Source: CAVYUC01 sp963816685 (GTDB lineage Bacteria > Bacteroidota > Bacteroidia > Bacteroidales > Prolixibacteraceae). Taken from it: a stretch of 64,000 bases of DNA. This document shows, piece by piece, positions 42,147 to 50,863 of the stretch (position 1 is its first letter; every line of letters begins with the position of its first letter). The translations under genes were made by a program, and so were the position numbers. Where the stretch lies: positions 124,001 to 188,000 of the forward strand of contig CAWFMB010000014.1 of the NCBI GenBank assembly GCA_963816685.1, written 5' to 3'. The notes below the pieces were generated by a model. The model did no database searches and had not been told where the DNA came from. It worked only from the letters and a program-made list of their open reading frames with translations.

Positions 42147-44054
42147 TTATTTGCCAAGCATTTGCTGAACTGTCTTCACGATTCCTTTTTTGTCCATTCC
42201 GCAAAGTTGATATAATTCCTCAGTTGAGCCCTGTTCAATGAACTTATCCGGAATTCCAAGAAGTTTTATGTGAGCCGAAAAGCCACTTTCAGCCATAAAT
42301 TCAAGGACTGCGCTTCCAAAACCACCTTTGACTGTTCCATCTTCAACAGTTACAACAGTTTTAAATTTCCGGAAAACTTCTGTCAGCATTTCCTCATCAA
42401 GCGGTTTTACAAAACGAAGATCGTAATGCGCTGCCGAAATATCATTTTTAGTAAGGCTGGTAACTGCCTGCTGTGCCCAGATTCCTGCTTTCCCGACAGT
42501 AAGAATGGCGATATCATTTCCTTCTGACAATTTGCGGCCTTTTCCAATTTCAATCTTTTCGAAAGGTTTTTTCCATTCGGTTTTCATTCCGCAGCCCCGG
42601 GGATACCGGATGGAAAACGGCTGGTTGTTTTCTTCGAGCTGTGCGGTGTACATCAGGTTGCGCAGTTCAAGTTCATCCATTGGTGCTGAAACAATCATAT
42701 TTGGAACATTGCGCATATATGCCAAATCGTAAGCGCCATGGTGTGTAGGCCCATCTTCGCCTACCAGGCCTCCGCGGTCGAGGCAAAATATAACATGCAG
42801 GTTCTGAATGGCAACATCGTGAATTACCTGGTCGTAGGCACGCTGCATAAAAGTAGAATAGATGTTGCAGAAAGGCACCATTCCCTGGGTTGCCAGTCCG
42901 GCTGAGAAAGTAACTGCATGTTGTTCCGCAATTCCAACATCAAAGGCACGGTGTGGCATTTCCTTAATCATCAGGTTCATCGAACAGCCTGATGGCATTG
43001 CCGGAGTGATTCCCACTATTTTTTCATTTTCCCTTGCAAGTTCAAGCAGGGTTTCGCCAAATACATTCTGAAACTTTGGCGCATTATCAGCTGGACAATT
43101 ACATGAGAAGATTTCGCCGGTAACTTTATCGAATAATCCCGGGGCATGATATTTTGTCTGGTTAATTTCAGCCTGTTTAAACCCTTTGCCCTTTTTTGTA
43201 ACCACGTGAAGCAGCTTTGGGCCGGGAATTTCTTTCAGATCGTTTAAAACATCGGCCAGGTATTCCACATCATGGCCGTCGATTGGTCCAAAATAACGGA
43301 AGTGAAAAGCTTCAAACAAATGGTTTTCATTCAGCAAAATGTTTTTAATTGCATGCTGGTTACGCTGAATAATTTTGCGGGTAATTTTTCCAAAACCATC
43401 CAGTTTTCCAAGACCTTCCCAAACATCCTTTTTAAACCGGTTGTAAGTATGTGATTTGGTAACATTGAGTAAATGCTGGCTGATAATGCCAACATTCGGA
43501 TCAATGGCCATGTTGTTGTCGTTGAGAATTACAAGCAAGTCGGCTTTGTTGGCACCGGCATTGTTAAGAGCTTCAAAAGCCATTCCGCCGGTCATTGCGC
43601 CATCGCCGATTACAGCTACAGTTTTACGTTGTTTCTCATTCTTGAGGCTTGCTGCAACTGCCATTCCGAGTGCTGCTGAAATAGAGGTTGAAGAGTGCCC
43701 GACTCCAAAAGTATCGTATTCACTCTCTGAACGTTTCGGAAAACCACTGATTCCTTTCAACTTGCGGTTGGTATGAAATATATCGCGCCGGCCGGTAAGT
43801 ATTTTGTGGCCGTAAGCCTGGTGCCCAACATCCCAGACAAGTAAATCCCAGGGAGTATTGTACACATAATGCAGCGCAACGGTAAGTTCAACAACACCCA
43901 GACTGGCACCCAAATGCCCCGGGTTTGTTGAAACCACATCAATGATGTAATCTCTCAATTCACTGCAAATTTCCTCAAGATCTTCTTTCTTTAATTTTCG
44001 TAAATCTGCAGGGTCATTTATTTTTTCCAGTAATCTCCCCTTAACCTTATCCAT
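42147..44054 (-). CDS. dxs: 1-deoxy-D-xylulose-5-phosphate synthase
   Basis: A 635-residue thiamine diphosphate enzyme that opens the MEP isoprenoid pathway (pyruvate plus glyceraldehyde phosphate). It has the ThDP motif GDGAMTGGMAFEALNNAG, the GIAEQHAVTFSAGLA segment and the catalytic His and Asp (LDRGGLVGEDGPTHHG). The C-terminal third is the transketolase C domain. Start ATG 44054 (MDKVKGRLL), two codons inside the longest frame. A -7 box lies at 44074-44081. Confidence 0.97.
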   Translation of the reverse strand: MDKVKGRLLEKINDPADLRKLKKEDLEEICSELRDYIIDVVSTNPGHLGASLGVVELTVALHYVYNTPWDLLVWDVGHQAYGHKILTGRRDIFHTNRKLKGISGFPKRSESEYDTFGVGHSSTSISAALGMAVAASLKNEKQRKTVAVIGDGAMTGGMAFEALNNAGANKADLLVILNDNNMAIDPNVGIISQHLLNVTKSHTYNRFKKDVWEGLGKLDGFGKITRKIIQRNQHAIKNILLNENHLFEAFHFRYFGPIDGHDVEYLADVLNDLKEIPGPKLLHVVTKKGKGFKQAEINQTKYHAPGLFDKVTGEIFSCNCPADNAPKFQNVFGETLLELARENEKIVGITPAMPSGCSMNLMIKEMPHRAFDVGIAEQHAVTFSAGLATQGMVPFCNIYSTFMQRAYDQVIHDVAIQNLHVIFCLDRGGLVGEDGPTHHGAYDLAYMRNVPNMIVSAPMDELELRNLMYTAQLEENNQPFSIRYPRGCGMKTEWKKPFEKIEIGKGRKLSEGNDIAILTVGKAGIWAQQAVTSLTKNDISAAHYDLRFVKPLDEEMLTEVFRKFKTVVTVEDGTVKGGFGSAVLEFMAESGFSAHIKLLGIPDKFIEQGSTEELYQLCGMDKKGIVKTVQQMLGK

Positions 44055-44073
44055 TATCATGAAAAAATATTGG

Positions 44074-44081
44074 CAAAGATA
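44074..44081 (-). promoter_or_regulatory. -7 promoter box of dxs
   Basis: Minus strand TATCTTTG, a full TAnnTTTG match, 19 bases before the ATG. Confidence 0.5.
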
Positions 44082-44181
44082 AAAACAAATCTTTAACTCC
44101 GAATTTTATAAAACCGGTACGTCCAAATTTGTTCTGTCATTACAAAAGAACTAATTTTAACGCGAATTTTAACACGATGTT

Positions 44182-45135
44182 ATGAAAACTCTTCAGAAAA
44201 TATTACTCCTGAGTGCTGTAATAGGCTTTAATTCATGCGTTTCAACGAAACAATTTAATGCAGTAAAAGATGAACTTGCAGAATGCCGGGATGAGTTGAA
44301 ACGTGAAAAAATGGAACTTGAATCTGCAAATACTGAATTAACCGGCAGAAATAATCTTCTGGATGAAAAAAATAAAAGTTTGAGCAAACAACTTGAAGAA
44401 GCTTTTTATGCACAAAATTTACAAGTTCAAAAAGTAAACAGGCTCGAACGGGAGCTAGCCGATGCTCAGCGCCAACTGGAAGCATTGAGCAGTGGCAGTT
44501 CGGCAGAGATTGAAAAACTATTGGGCGAATTGCAGACAGCCCGCGAAAACCTGAACAAACGCGAAGACAAGTTGCGTGAAGCCGAAAACGAACTCGAAGA
44601 ACGCAATTCAAAACTTATTGAACTGCAGGAGATACTTGCAAAAAAAGATGAGGCCGTTAAAGAGCTGAAAAATAAAGTAATGAATGCACTGGTTGGTTTT
44701 AACAACGAAGGATTAACAGTACATGAAAAAAATGGGAAAGTTTATGTCTCCCTTGATGAAAAGTTGTTGTTTAAAACAGGGAAATGGGATGTGGATCCAA
44801 AAGGACAACAGGCACTGCGGCAGTTAAGCGAGGTACTGGCTCAAAATCCGGATATCAATGTCATGGTTGAAGGGCATACGGATAATGTGCCAATGCACGG
44901 TTCGGGAGAAGTAAAAGACAATTGGGATTTAAGTGTGATGCGTGCAACTGCGGTTACCAAAATTTTAACGCAGAATCAACAGCTTGATCCTGAACGCATC
45001 ATTGCAGCCGGAAGAAGCGAATATGTGCCACTGGCGGATGAAGATACACCACAGGCACGGCAAATGAACCGCCGTACAGAAATTATCCTTACGCCAAAAC
45101 TTGACGAGTTACTGAAATTGATTGAAGTAAATTAA
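44182..45135 (+). CDS. OmpA/MotB-family lipoprotein with coiled coil
   Basis: A 317-residue lipoprotein: lipobox FNSC (Cys19), a long charged coiled coil at about 30-170 (DELKREKMELESANTEL and on), and a C-terminal OmpA-like peptidoglycan-binding domain with VMVEGHTDNVPMHG, DLSVMRATAV and NRRTEIILTP. It links the outer membrane to peptidoglycan. The -7 box is unclear. Divergent from dxs. Confidence 0.92.
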   Translation: MKTLQKILLLSAVIGFNSCVSTKQFNAVKDELAECRDELKREKMELESANTELTGRNNLLDEKNKSLSKQLEEAFYAQNLQVQKVNRLERELADAQRQLEALSSGSSAEIEKLLGELQTARENLNKREDKLREAENELEERNSKLIELQEILAKKDEAVKELKNKVMNALVGFNNEGLTVHEKNGKVYVSLDEKLLFKTGKWDVDPKGQQALRQLSEVLAQNPDINVMVEGHTDNVPMHGSGEVKDNWDLSVMRATAVTKILTQNQQLDPERIIAAGRSEYVPLADEDTPQARQMNRRTEIILTPKLDELLKLIEVN

Positions 45136-45459
45136 GGGGCATTAGTGATAATCCTTCCTGTTTTATTTCGCACAAGGTTTATTCTCCGTTTTGCCTCGGT
45201 TATTTAAAAGTTGGTAACTGTTCTCAAAAAAACCTGATTTTTTATCATTAGTGTCTGGTTAAAATAGACATGGAAATTATATCTATCAATACGTAAGGGA
45301 TTCAGGATGTTCCGTCCCGACTGGGGCTTGATTTTTCCTTTAGTAACTTTTTGCTGCAAATAATTGTACGGCGCTGCCGCTTAAACTAGCTGCAGAGCAG
45401 CTAAATATTTGTAGCCAGGTAATTGTATATATTCGTGAAAGCTGCAGAGCAGCGAAACA
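45136..45459. repeat. REP-like palindromic intergenic block
   Basis: No gene. Two copies of the palindrome AGCTGCAGAGCAGC (45388-45401 and 45440-45453) with the linker aaatatttgtagcc, after a Bacteroidota repeat-type segment with gatgttccgtcccgactgg. The block resembles the degraded one at 7480-7620. Confidence 0.5.
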
Positions 45460-45933
45460 TTATAAAAATAATTTTCTTGATATTTTACCGGACAACAATG
45501 ATTTTTTATTAAAGAAACCGGCGTTTAAATCATATACATCTACAGTTCCTATCCCCAGCATTTGTGCTTTTTGTATGAGTAACTCATGCAATGAATCCGT
45601 GATGTTGCCGTAAACTTCAATCTTTAACAGATTTAGGAGATTTGAAAATTTACGAAACTCCTCTTTTCCCACGGACATGTGATACTCTAGTGATTCTGAA
45701 TCGGGATGAACAGAAATCACCGTCATTTGCGTATGATTCTCATTAAAAAAGAAGCCGTAGTAAATCAGTTGCGGAACATTTTCTTCAATAAAATCAACGA
45801 GATTTTTTATGCATCGTTTGATCTCTTCAATCTTTCCTTCCAGAATTTCAGATTTATCTATATAGACGATAAAGTGAGAAATACTGGTGCTGCTTTCAGA
45901 AGAGAAATTGTCTTTGTCCAAATTTGATTTCAT
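45460..45933 (-). CDS. Hypothetical protein of ferredoxin-like fold
   Basis: A 157-residue cytosolic protein. I do not recognise a named family. The middle (HPDSESLEYHMSVGKEEFRKF) recalls the ABM/dimeric alpha-beta barrel type of small redox enzymes, but key residues are not obvious. The N-terminus is polar and lacks a signal. It is 237 bases from the OsmC gene in the same direction. A role in oxidative or aromatic stress is a guess from the neighbours. Confidence 0.45.
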   Translation of the reverse strand: MKSNLDKDNFSSESSTSISHFIVYIDKSEILEGKIEEIKRCIKNLVDFIEENVPQLIYYGFFFNENHTQMTVISVHPDSESLEYHMSVGKEEFRKFSNLLNLLKIEVYGNITDSLHELLIQKAQMLGIGTVDVYDLNAGFFNKKSLLSGKISRKLFL

Positions 45934-46170
45934 AATTTTCTGTTTTTGAATTGATGTTCTTCTGTTTCATATCATTCCAAATGTTTATTAAATAAGCTTC
46001 CAACTGTTTTATATGTAACAGGAACAAGGTGAAAAGTGTTGAATATTCACACTGCTCTCTTTTGAAAAAAATGCAGAAATATACCGCAGCAACTGAAATC
46101 ATTTACCTGACATTTGATTTTTTCTTCTTTTGCCCGTAGCATCTGCACAAGGGGCAATTGATTTGAACTT

Positions 46171-46761
46171 TTAGTTGTTGCCGGTTCTTTCAACATGAAC
46201 ATCAAGTATTACGGATGCACCATGACTTACTGTATTTCTGATGGGTGAAAATTTAAATCCGGCCTCTGCCATCTCTTTAATTTTGTCTGCAGGGGCGTCA
46301 CCTGAAATTGTGACAAATGCGCGCAGGTTTTTAAAACCTGCTTGCACATCTTCCCTTAAGGCAAACATTCCCTGGAGGTTTAGGTCACCATCCACATCTA
46401 CCTTCAGACTGGTGAGTATGATTCCATTTAAAGCGGCAAAAGCATTGGTTGTTGCAGTAATACATCCGGCGACAGCGCCAAGAAGTTGCTCGGCCGGGGC
46501 GGGAGCAGCATCAGAAACTCCAAATTCGGATGGTTCATCGCTCAGCACCACAAACTTTCGGTTACCTTCGTGAACGGATTGTCCATCTATACTGTAACCC
46601 GAAAAATGATGAAACGATCGTGCTCCATCCTGCCATAGCGTGTTGCATTTAAATGTGACATTTCCGGCTTGTGGATTTTCTTTCAGGTTTTCAATTAATC
46701 CTTCCAATTGAGCAGCATTAAATCCGTTTACCAATTTTATTTTTTCTTTTACATTTTCCAT
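46171..46761 (-). CDS. OsmC family peroxide-response protein
   Basis: A 196-residue OsmC/Ohr-type protein: SFHHFSGYSIDGQSVHEGNRKF, the helix with APAEQLLGAVAGCITATTNAFAA (peroxidatic-type Cys in AGCITA) and the final FKFSPIRNTVSHGASVILDV. The second Cys of the pair in Ohr is Ser here (FSPIRNTV), so full thiol peroxidase activity is uncertain. A cytosolic enzyme. The neighbours are a tautomerase and a DUF4242 regulator. Confidence 0.88.
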   Translation of the reverse strand: MENVKEKIKLVNGFNAAQLEGLIENLKENPQAGNVTFKCNTLWQDGARSFHHFSGYSIDGQSVHEGNRKFVVLSDEPSEFGVSDAAPAPAEQLLGAVAGCITATTNAFAALNGIILTSLKVDVDGDLNLQGMFALREDVQAGFKNLRAFVTISGDAPADKIKEMAEAGFKFSPIRNTVSHGASVILDVHVERTGNN

Positions 46762-46997
46762 AACAATACATTTTTACTTGATTCGACATGATTTGTGTTG
46801 TTTTTATCTGTTCTGCAAACCTCTGATGTCAATTATAATCATTGCCTTATATGCTAAAACATTTTCCTTTCCTTGCCTGCTTCCCCTTTCATGTTTTATC
46901 TGGTTTTTATTATCCTGAATCACATGAATAAGATTGGTAAGCTGGAAAATGCTTTAGTTTGTTTTCTTGTCTACCCATGGAAAATGGCCAGATGTTA

Positions 46998-47216
46998 TCA
47001 TCCGGTTTGTTGTATTTTCCTCACATCTTCTAGGCCCAGCGGTTTTCCACCGACACCCCAGTGACCACTTTTCACCTCTTGCACAGTTACCCATGTCGCA
47101 TCCCGCAAAGCTTCTCCTGCAATTGACACCACCTCGTCGGTCACATTTCGGATAAGTGTTTTCGTTTCATTTTCAGTTAGTTCGTCTTCAAATACTTTTA
47201 TTTCAATTAATGGCAT
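46998..47216 (-). CDS. 4-oxalocrotonate tautomerase-like protein
   Basis: A 72-residue tautomerase: Pro2 as the amino-terminal catalytic base (MPLIEIKVF) after Met removal, a helix with ENETKTLIRNVTDEV and the strand TWVTVQEVKSGHWGVGG. Slightly longer than classic 62-residue 4-OT. Substrate unknown. Upstream of OsmC in the same direction, with a 236-base gap. Confidence 0.88.
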   Translation of the reverse strand: MPLIEIKVFEDELTENETKTLIRNVTDEVVSIAGEALRDATWVTVQEVKSGHWGVGGKPLGLEDVRKIQQTG

Positions 47217-47400
47217 AATTACCTCCTTTTTAAATAATCCTTTTTCAAATTAATTTAACTGATTTATTTTGTACAGAATATTCATTTGCAGTTAAAAGGC
47301 ACCTCAATTCCACACACTGTAAATCACACTTCAAAATTACAAAGGGATATTGTGCAGGTGTAGCAGATTCGTATGAAAAGATGAAACAAATGTTTCGTTA

Positions 47401-48468
47401 TCAGTGCCTGTTTTCAGTAATATATTCGGATGGGAGCATGTGAAACCGCTTTGCAAAAATCTTTGAAAACCAGGAAGGACTGTTAAACCCTGTATCAAAG
47501 GCGATTTGAGCAATCTGATCTTCCTTCTGATCCAATAATCTTAAAGCTTCAATCAGCCGAAATTCCCTGATCAGAATATTTGGAGTATAACCTGTAAGAC
47601 GTTTCACTTTTTTAAAAAGCTGTGAACGGCTTAAATGAGTGTTTTTGGAAATTTCTTTAACATTAAAATCAGGATCTTTAAAATTTTCCTGAATGATTTT
47701 CATCAGTTGGTTTAGGAATTGTTCATCCTGAGCAGATAAGGTTTCTGTATATGTAAGTAAATCATTTTCATTTTTGCCTTCCTTCTTTAAAAGCTCCAGG
47801 GTCAGCTGAGTAGTGCGAATGATTCCTTTCTGACCCAGTATTGACATTTTGTGAGATAAATCCATCATGTATCCATAGAACTTATCATGATTTTTTTCTA
47901 CGGGTTTTCCGGAAACAATCACTAATTTCAAGTCAGTATCATTGATGTCCATAAAATTTTTGATTTGTGTGGCGCATCGAAATGCCCCGGATGGGTAGAC
48001 AAATACTGCTTTTACTGAAGATTGGGGATCGAGTAGTAAAATTCCCCTGTTTTTCTTAATCAATTGTTTAATTTTCCGGAAGTTCAATTGTTGCCGCTTA
48101 AAAGGATCAGTCATTTCAAGCAGGAGAATTGTTCGATAGGCTGTATCCATCACATCTTTTTCGGTTTCCGCGATATCTTTTTCATTTATAAAACCATTGG
48201 AAAGAAATGACTGATAATCTCCGGGACTGACTTCAACCACATTGCATCCATTATCCCCATGTGCCTCCTGATGCACACAGGAACAAGATTTTTTATCCGG
48301 TCCTTCCATCAGGCAAAAAACCATACCTTGGTTTTTATTTACCCACACTCCCTTAAATTCAACACCATATTTATGCTGTACAGTAAGATCGGCCTGATGT
48401 TTTTCTATCAGGTCTTCTATGGCAATTTCCCCGTTTGGGCTAATATGTAAATCCATAAATAAGGGCAT
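47401..48468 (-). CDS. DUF4242 - AraC transcriptional regulator
   Basis: A 355-residue fusion: a DUF4242 N-domain (MPLFMDLHIS, YGVEFKGVWVNKNQGMVFCLMEGP, with the Cys-rich DKKSCSCVHQEAHG), a second unassigned domain (about 105-245, with VKAVFVYPSG and MDLSHKMSILG), and a C-terminal AraC/XylS double helix-turn-helix (VKEISKNTHLSRSQLFKKVKRLTGYTPN, IAFDTGFNSPSWFSKIFAK). DUF4242 is a small dimeric fold that may bind Ni2+ or another ligand. It likely controls the tautomerase/OsmC genes downstream. Start ATG 48468; one extra Met upstream is possible. Confidence 0.85.
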   Translation of the reverse strand: MPLFMDLHISPNGEIAIEDLIEKHQADLTVQHKYGVEFKGVWVNKNQGMVFCLMEGPDKKSCSCVHQEAHGDNGCNVVEVSPGDYQSFLSNGFINEKDIAETEKDVMDTAYRTILLLEMTDPFKRQQLNFRKIKQLIKKNRGILLLDPQSSVKAVFVYPSGAFRCATQIKNFMDINDTDLKLVIVSGKPVEKNHDKFYGYMMDLSHKMSILGQKGIIRTTQLTLELLKKEGKNENDLLTYTETLSAQDEQFLNQLMKIIQENFKDPDFNVKEISKNTHLSRSQLFKKVKRLTGYTPNILIREFRLIEALRLLDQKEDQIAQIAFDTGFNSPSWFSKIFAKRFHMLPSEYITENRH

Positions 48469-48471
48469 CAT

Positions 48472-49000
48472 TCAAAATCTCTGGCAATTTTTATCAGTCA
48501 TCGACTCAACTGTTTGCAGGTAAATCAGGTTTAGATATCCACTGTGTTTAACCGGCTCCATTGGAACAGGATTACTAAGATAATAAACAGCCAAGCAAAT
48601 TATCAAGGCTCTCATGTACTATGAGTTGCCAATCAGCCCGCTGAATATTTAAAAATTTCCGGCTGCAGTTTTATTTTCAGGATGCTCGTTCGTTGCGTTA
48701 TTATTTTTGATGCATTGTATTCGATATTTATATTAAGATTTCAACATGCCATACAAACCGCCATATGTCCACATGAGATTAAAATGCAAGGTTGATATTA
48801 AGTAATTAAAACAGAAGGAAGGAAGTTCTTCCACGGCAAAATGAGGTAAAAGATCACCGGCGCAGAAAGCAGATGGGTTTGTTTTCACTATTTTGAAATA
48901 ATTTCTTGTTTTGGCTTTTCAATTAAAAGGTTTCCATTATTTTAGCTCTCTTTAAAAAACACGACAGAATTCTAAATCAATAAATTCAAAAAAATATAAG
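48472..49000. other. Intergenic stretch, no gene or repeat recognised
   Basis: 530 bases between divergent genes, AT-rich with no clear open frame above 60 codons matching a family, no hairpin and no strong TAnnTTTG box. It may hold promoters of the AraC gene (minus) and the isomerase gene (plus). Confidence 0.4.
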
Positions 49001-49921
49001 ATGAAGACAACAAGAAACAGGCGCGACTTCCTTAAAGTTTCGGCAGCAGGCGCCCTGGGCATGATGATTTTAAATCCGCTGACCGGAAAATCGGCTACAG
49101 CGATTAACCGGAAAAAGTTTGGAGTAGGGTTACAGTTGTACACTATTCGCGATGCGATGGCTGCTGATACAGTTGGCTCTTTACAGAAAATTTCGGATAT
49201 GGGCTATAAATACGTGGAACTTGCAAGCTATGGTGACGGTAAATTTTACGGCTACACCCCGGCTGAATTCAAAAAGATTGTAAATGACATGGGAATGGAA
49301 ATTCTCAGCAGCCACGCTGCCGTTGAATCATCGGGAATAACCATTGAAAATGCAGCAAAAATGGCCGACGATCATGCAGCATTGGGAGTGAAATACTGTA
49401 TTCAGCCCTGGGTTAATGACCAGGATCGCACGATTGACAAGTACAAACAAATGATCGCCGACTGGAACAAAGTAGGCCGGAAAATGAAAGATGTGGGCAT
49501 CCAGTTTGGTTACCACAATCACAATTTTGAATTCGCCAATCTGAATGGAAAAGTTCCGTACTACGATATTTTTATGCCTGAAATGGATTCCGATTTGATT
49601 ACTATGGAATTGGATATGTATTGGGCAACTAAAGCAGGACAAGACCCGGTGGAGATGTTCAAAAAATATCCCGGCCGTTTCCAGCTGTTCCACTTTAAAG
49701 ATATGGCCAAACAAAGTGCACCGTTTTTCGATGTAATTAAGGACGATATTACCTCTGTTGGCGCCGGTCTTATCGATTTTAAACGGATTTATGCAGCAGG
49801 AAAAACTGCCGGCATGAAATATTTCTTTGTGGAAGATGATAACCAGGGTAACGGAAAACCTTTCGAAGCAGTGGAAATCAGTATCGATAATTTGACTTCC
49901 AAAATCTTGAAAAAAGCATAA
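49001..49921 (+). CDS. Sugar phosphate isomerase/epimerase (Tat-exported)
   Basis: A 306-residue xylose-isomerase-like TIM-barrel protein. A twin-arginine signal opens it (NRRDFLKVSAAGALGMM). The mature barrel has GVGLQLYTIRDAM, KYVELASYG, FGYHNHNFEF (metal-binding His pair region) and a final Glu in EDDNQ. The family includes sugar epimerases and dehydratases; export suggests a periplasmic sugar step. It precedes the repeat cluster and the CE15 gene. Confidence 0.88.
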   Translation: MKTTRNRRDFLKVSAAGALGMMILNPLTGKSATAINRKKFGVGLQLYTIRDAMAADTVGSLQKISDMGYKYVELASYGDGKFYGYTPAEFKKIVNDMGMEILSSHAAVESSGITIENAAKMADDHAALGVKYCIQPWVNDQDRTIDKYKQMIADWNKVGRKMKDVGIQFGYHNHNFEFANLNGKVPYYDIFMPEMDSDLITMELDMYWATKAGQDPVEMFKKYPGRFQLFHFKDMAKQSAPFFDVIKDDITSVGAGLIDFKRIYAAGKTAGMKYFFVEDDNQGNGKPFEAVEISIDNLTSKILKKA

Positions 49922-49943
49922 ATCAAGCTTTCAGTATCTAAAG

Positions 49944-49986
49944 AAGGGTTGAAACAACTGGATTTGTTTCAACCCTTTTTTTTTTG
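49944..49986 (+). terminator. Intrinsic terminator of the isomerase gene
   Basis: A perfect 14-bp stem (49944-49957 with 49964-49977, 6-base loop) followed by a T9-rich run. One of the strongest terminators in the window. Confidence 0.9.
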
Positions 49987-50110
49987 TGCCAGTCCTAATA
50001 CAAGGCAATTAACCTGGCAGTGATCTGCCCGGCCTGCAGAGGTGGGAAGTCTACTTTGGAAATTCCTGTTATCAGTTTATAGCCGGGAGAGGAATGTGTA
50101 ATTGATAATT

Positions 50111-50850
50111 CCAATCAAAAAGATATGCAAGGCGGATTCAAGTGATGCCGGCTTTTTTCTTTTCCAACCGGTTCCGGGTTTGGAGAACAACACCAATGTT
50201 TTTTTCCTGCTACTATAATCCAACGCATACTGCATTGAAATGGAATGCTACTGAAACATCAACAACACATACTGCGTTGAAATGGAACCCGGTACGGATT
50301 CGATTATAGGAATTTTACCGAAACACCAACGTGAATGGAAATTATTATTTAACCACATCATATTTTATGGGAATTGTAAATTGCCAATCAAAAAGATATG
50401 CAGGCGGGTTCAAGTGATGCCGGCTTTTTTATCCAACCCGTACCGGGTTGTGGAGAACAACACCAATGTTTTTTCTGCTACTATAATCCAACGCATACTG
50501 CGTTGAAATGGAATGCTACCGAAACACCAACAACACATACTGCGTTGAAATGGAACCCGGTACGGATTCGATTAAATGAATGCTACGAAACACCAACATG
50601 AAGGGAAATCATTTTTTAACTACGTCATATTTTTCGGTAATTGTAAATTGCCAATCAAAAAGATATGCAGGCGGATTTAAGAGATGCCGGCTTTTTTTTA
50701 TCCAACCCGTACCGGGTTGTGGAGAACAACACCAATGTTTTTTCCTGCTACTATAATCCAACGCATACTGGTTGAAATGGAATGCTACCGAACCACCAAC
50801 AACACATACTACGTTGAAATGGAATCCGGTACGGATTCGTTTTATTATAA
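50111..50850 (+). repeat. Three tandem copies of a hairpin-rich element of about 270 bp
   Basis: Units start at ccaatcaaaaagatatg: 50111, 50384 and 50651 (periods 273 and 267); the third is shortened near 50840. Each has CCGTACCGGGTT (50438-50449 in unit 2) and its exact inverted partner AACCCGGTACGG (50554-50565), so each can fold. Inside are the hairpins CAACCC-GTACC-GGGTTG (50434-50450) and CAACGCA-TAC-TGCGTTG (50489-50505), and two copies of tactgcgttgaaatggaa about 47 bases apart. Small frames in it are not coding: they shift between copies. It looks like a triplicated non-autonomous element or a structured RNA array. Confidence 0.75.
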
Positions 50851-50863
50851 AGTAGAAGAATTT

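Noticed and set aside
50111..50850. CRISPR array
   Set aside because: Repeat units are about 270 bases with no short repeat/spacer alternation and no cas genes.
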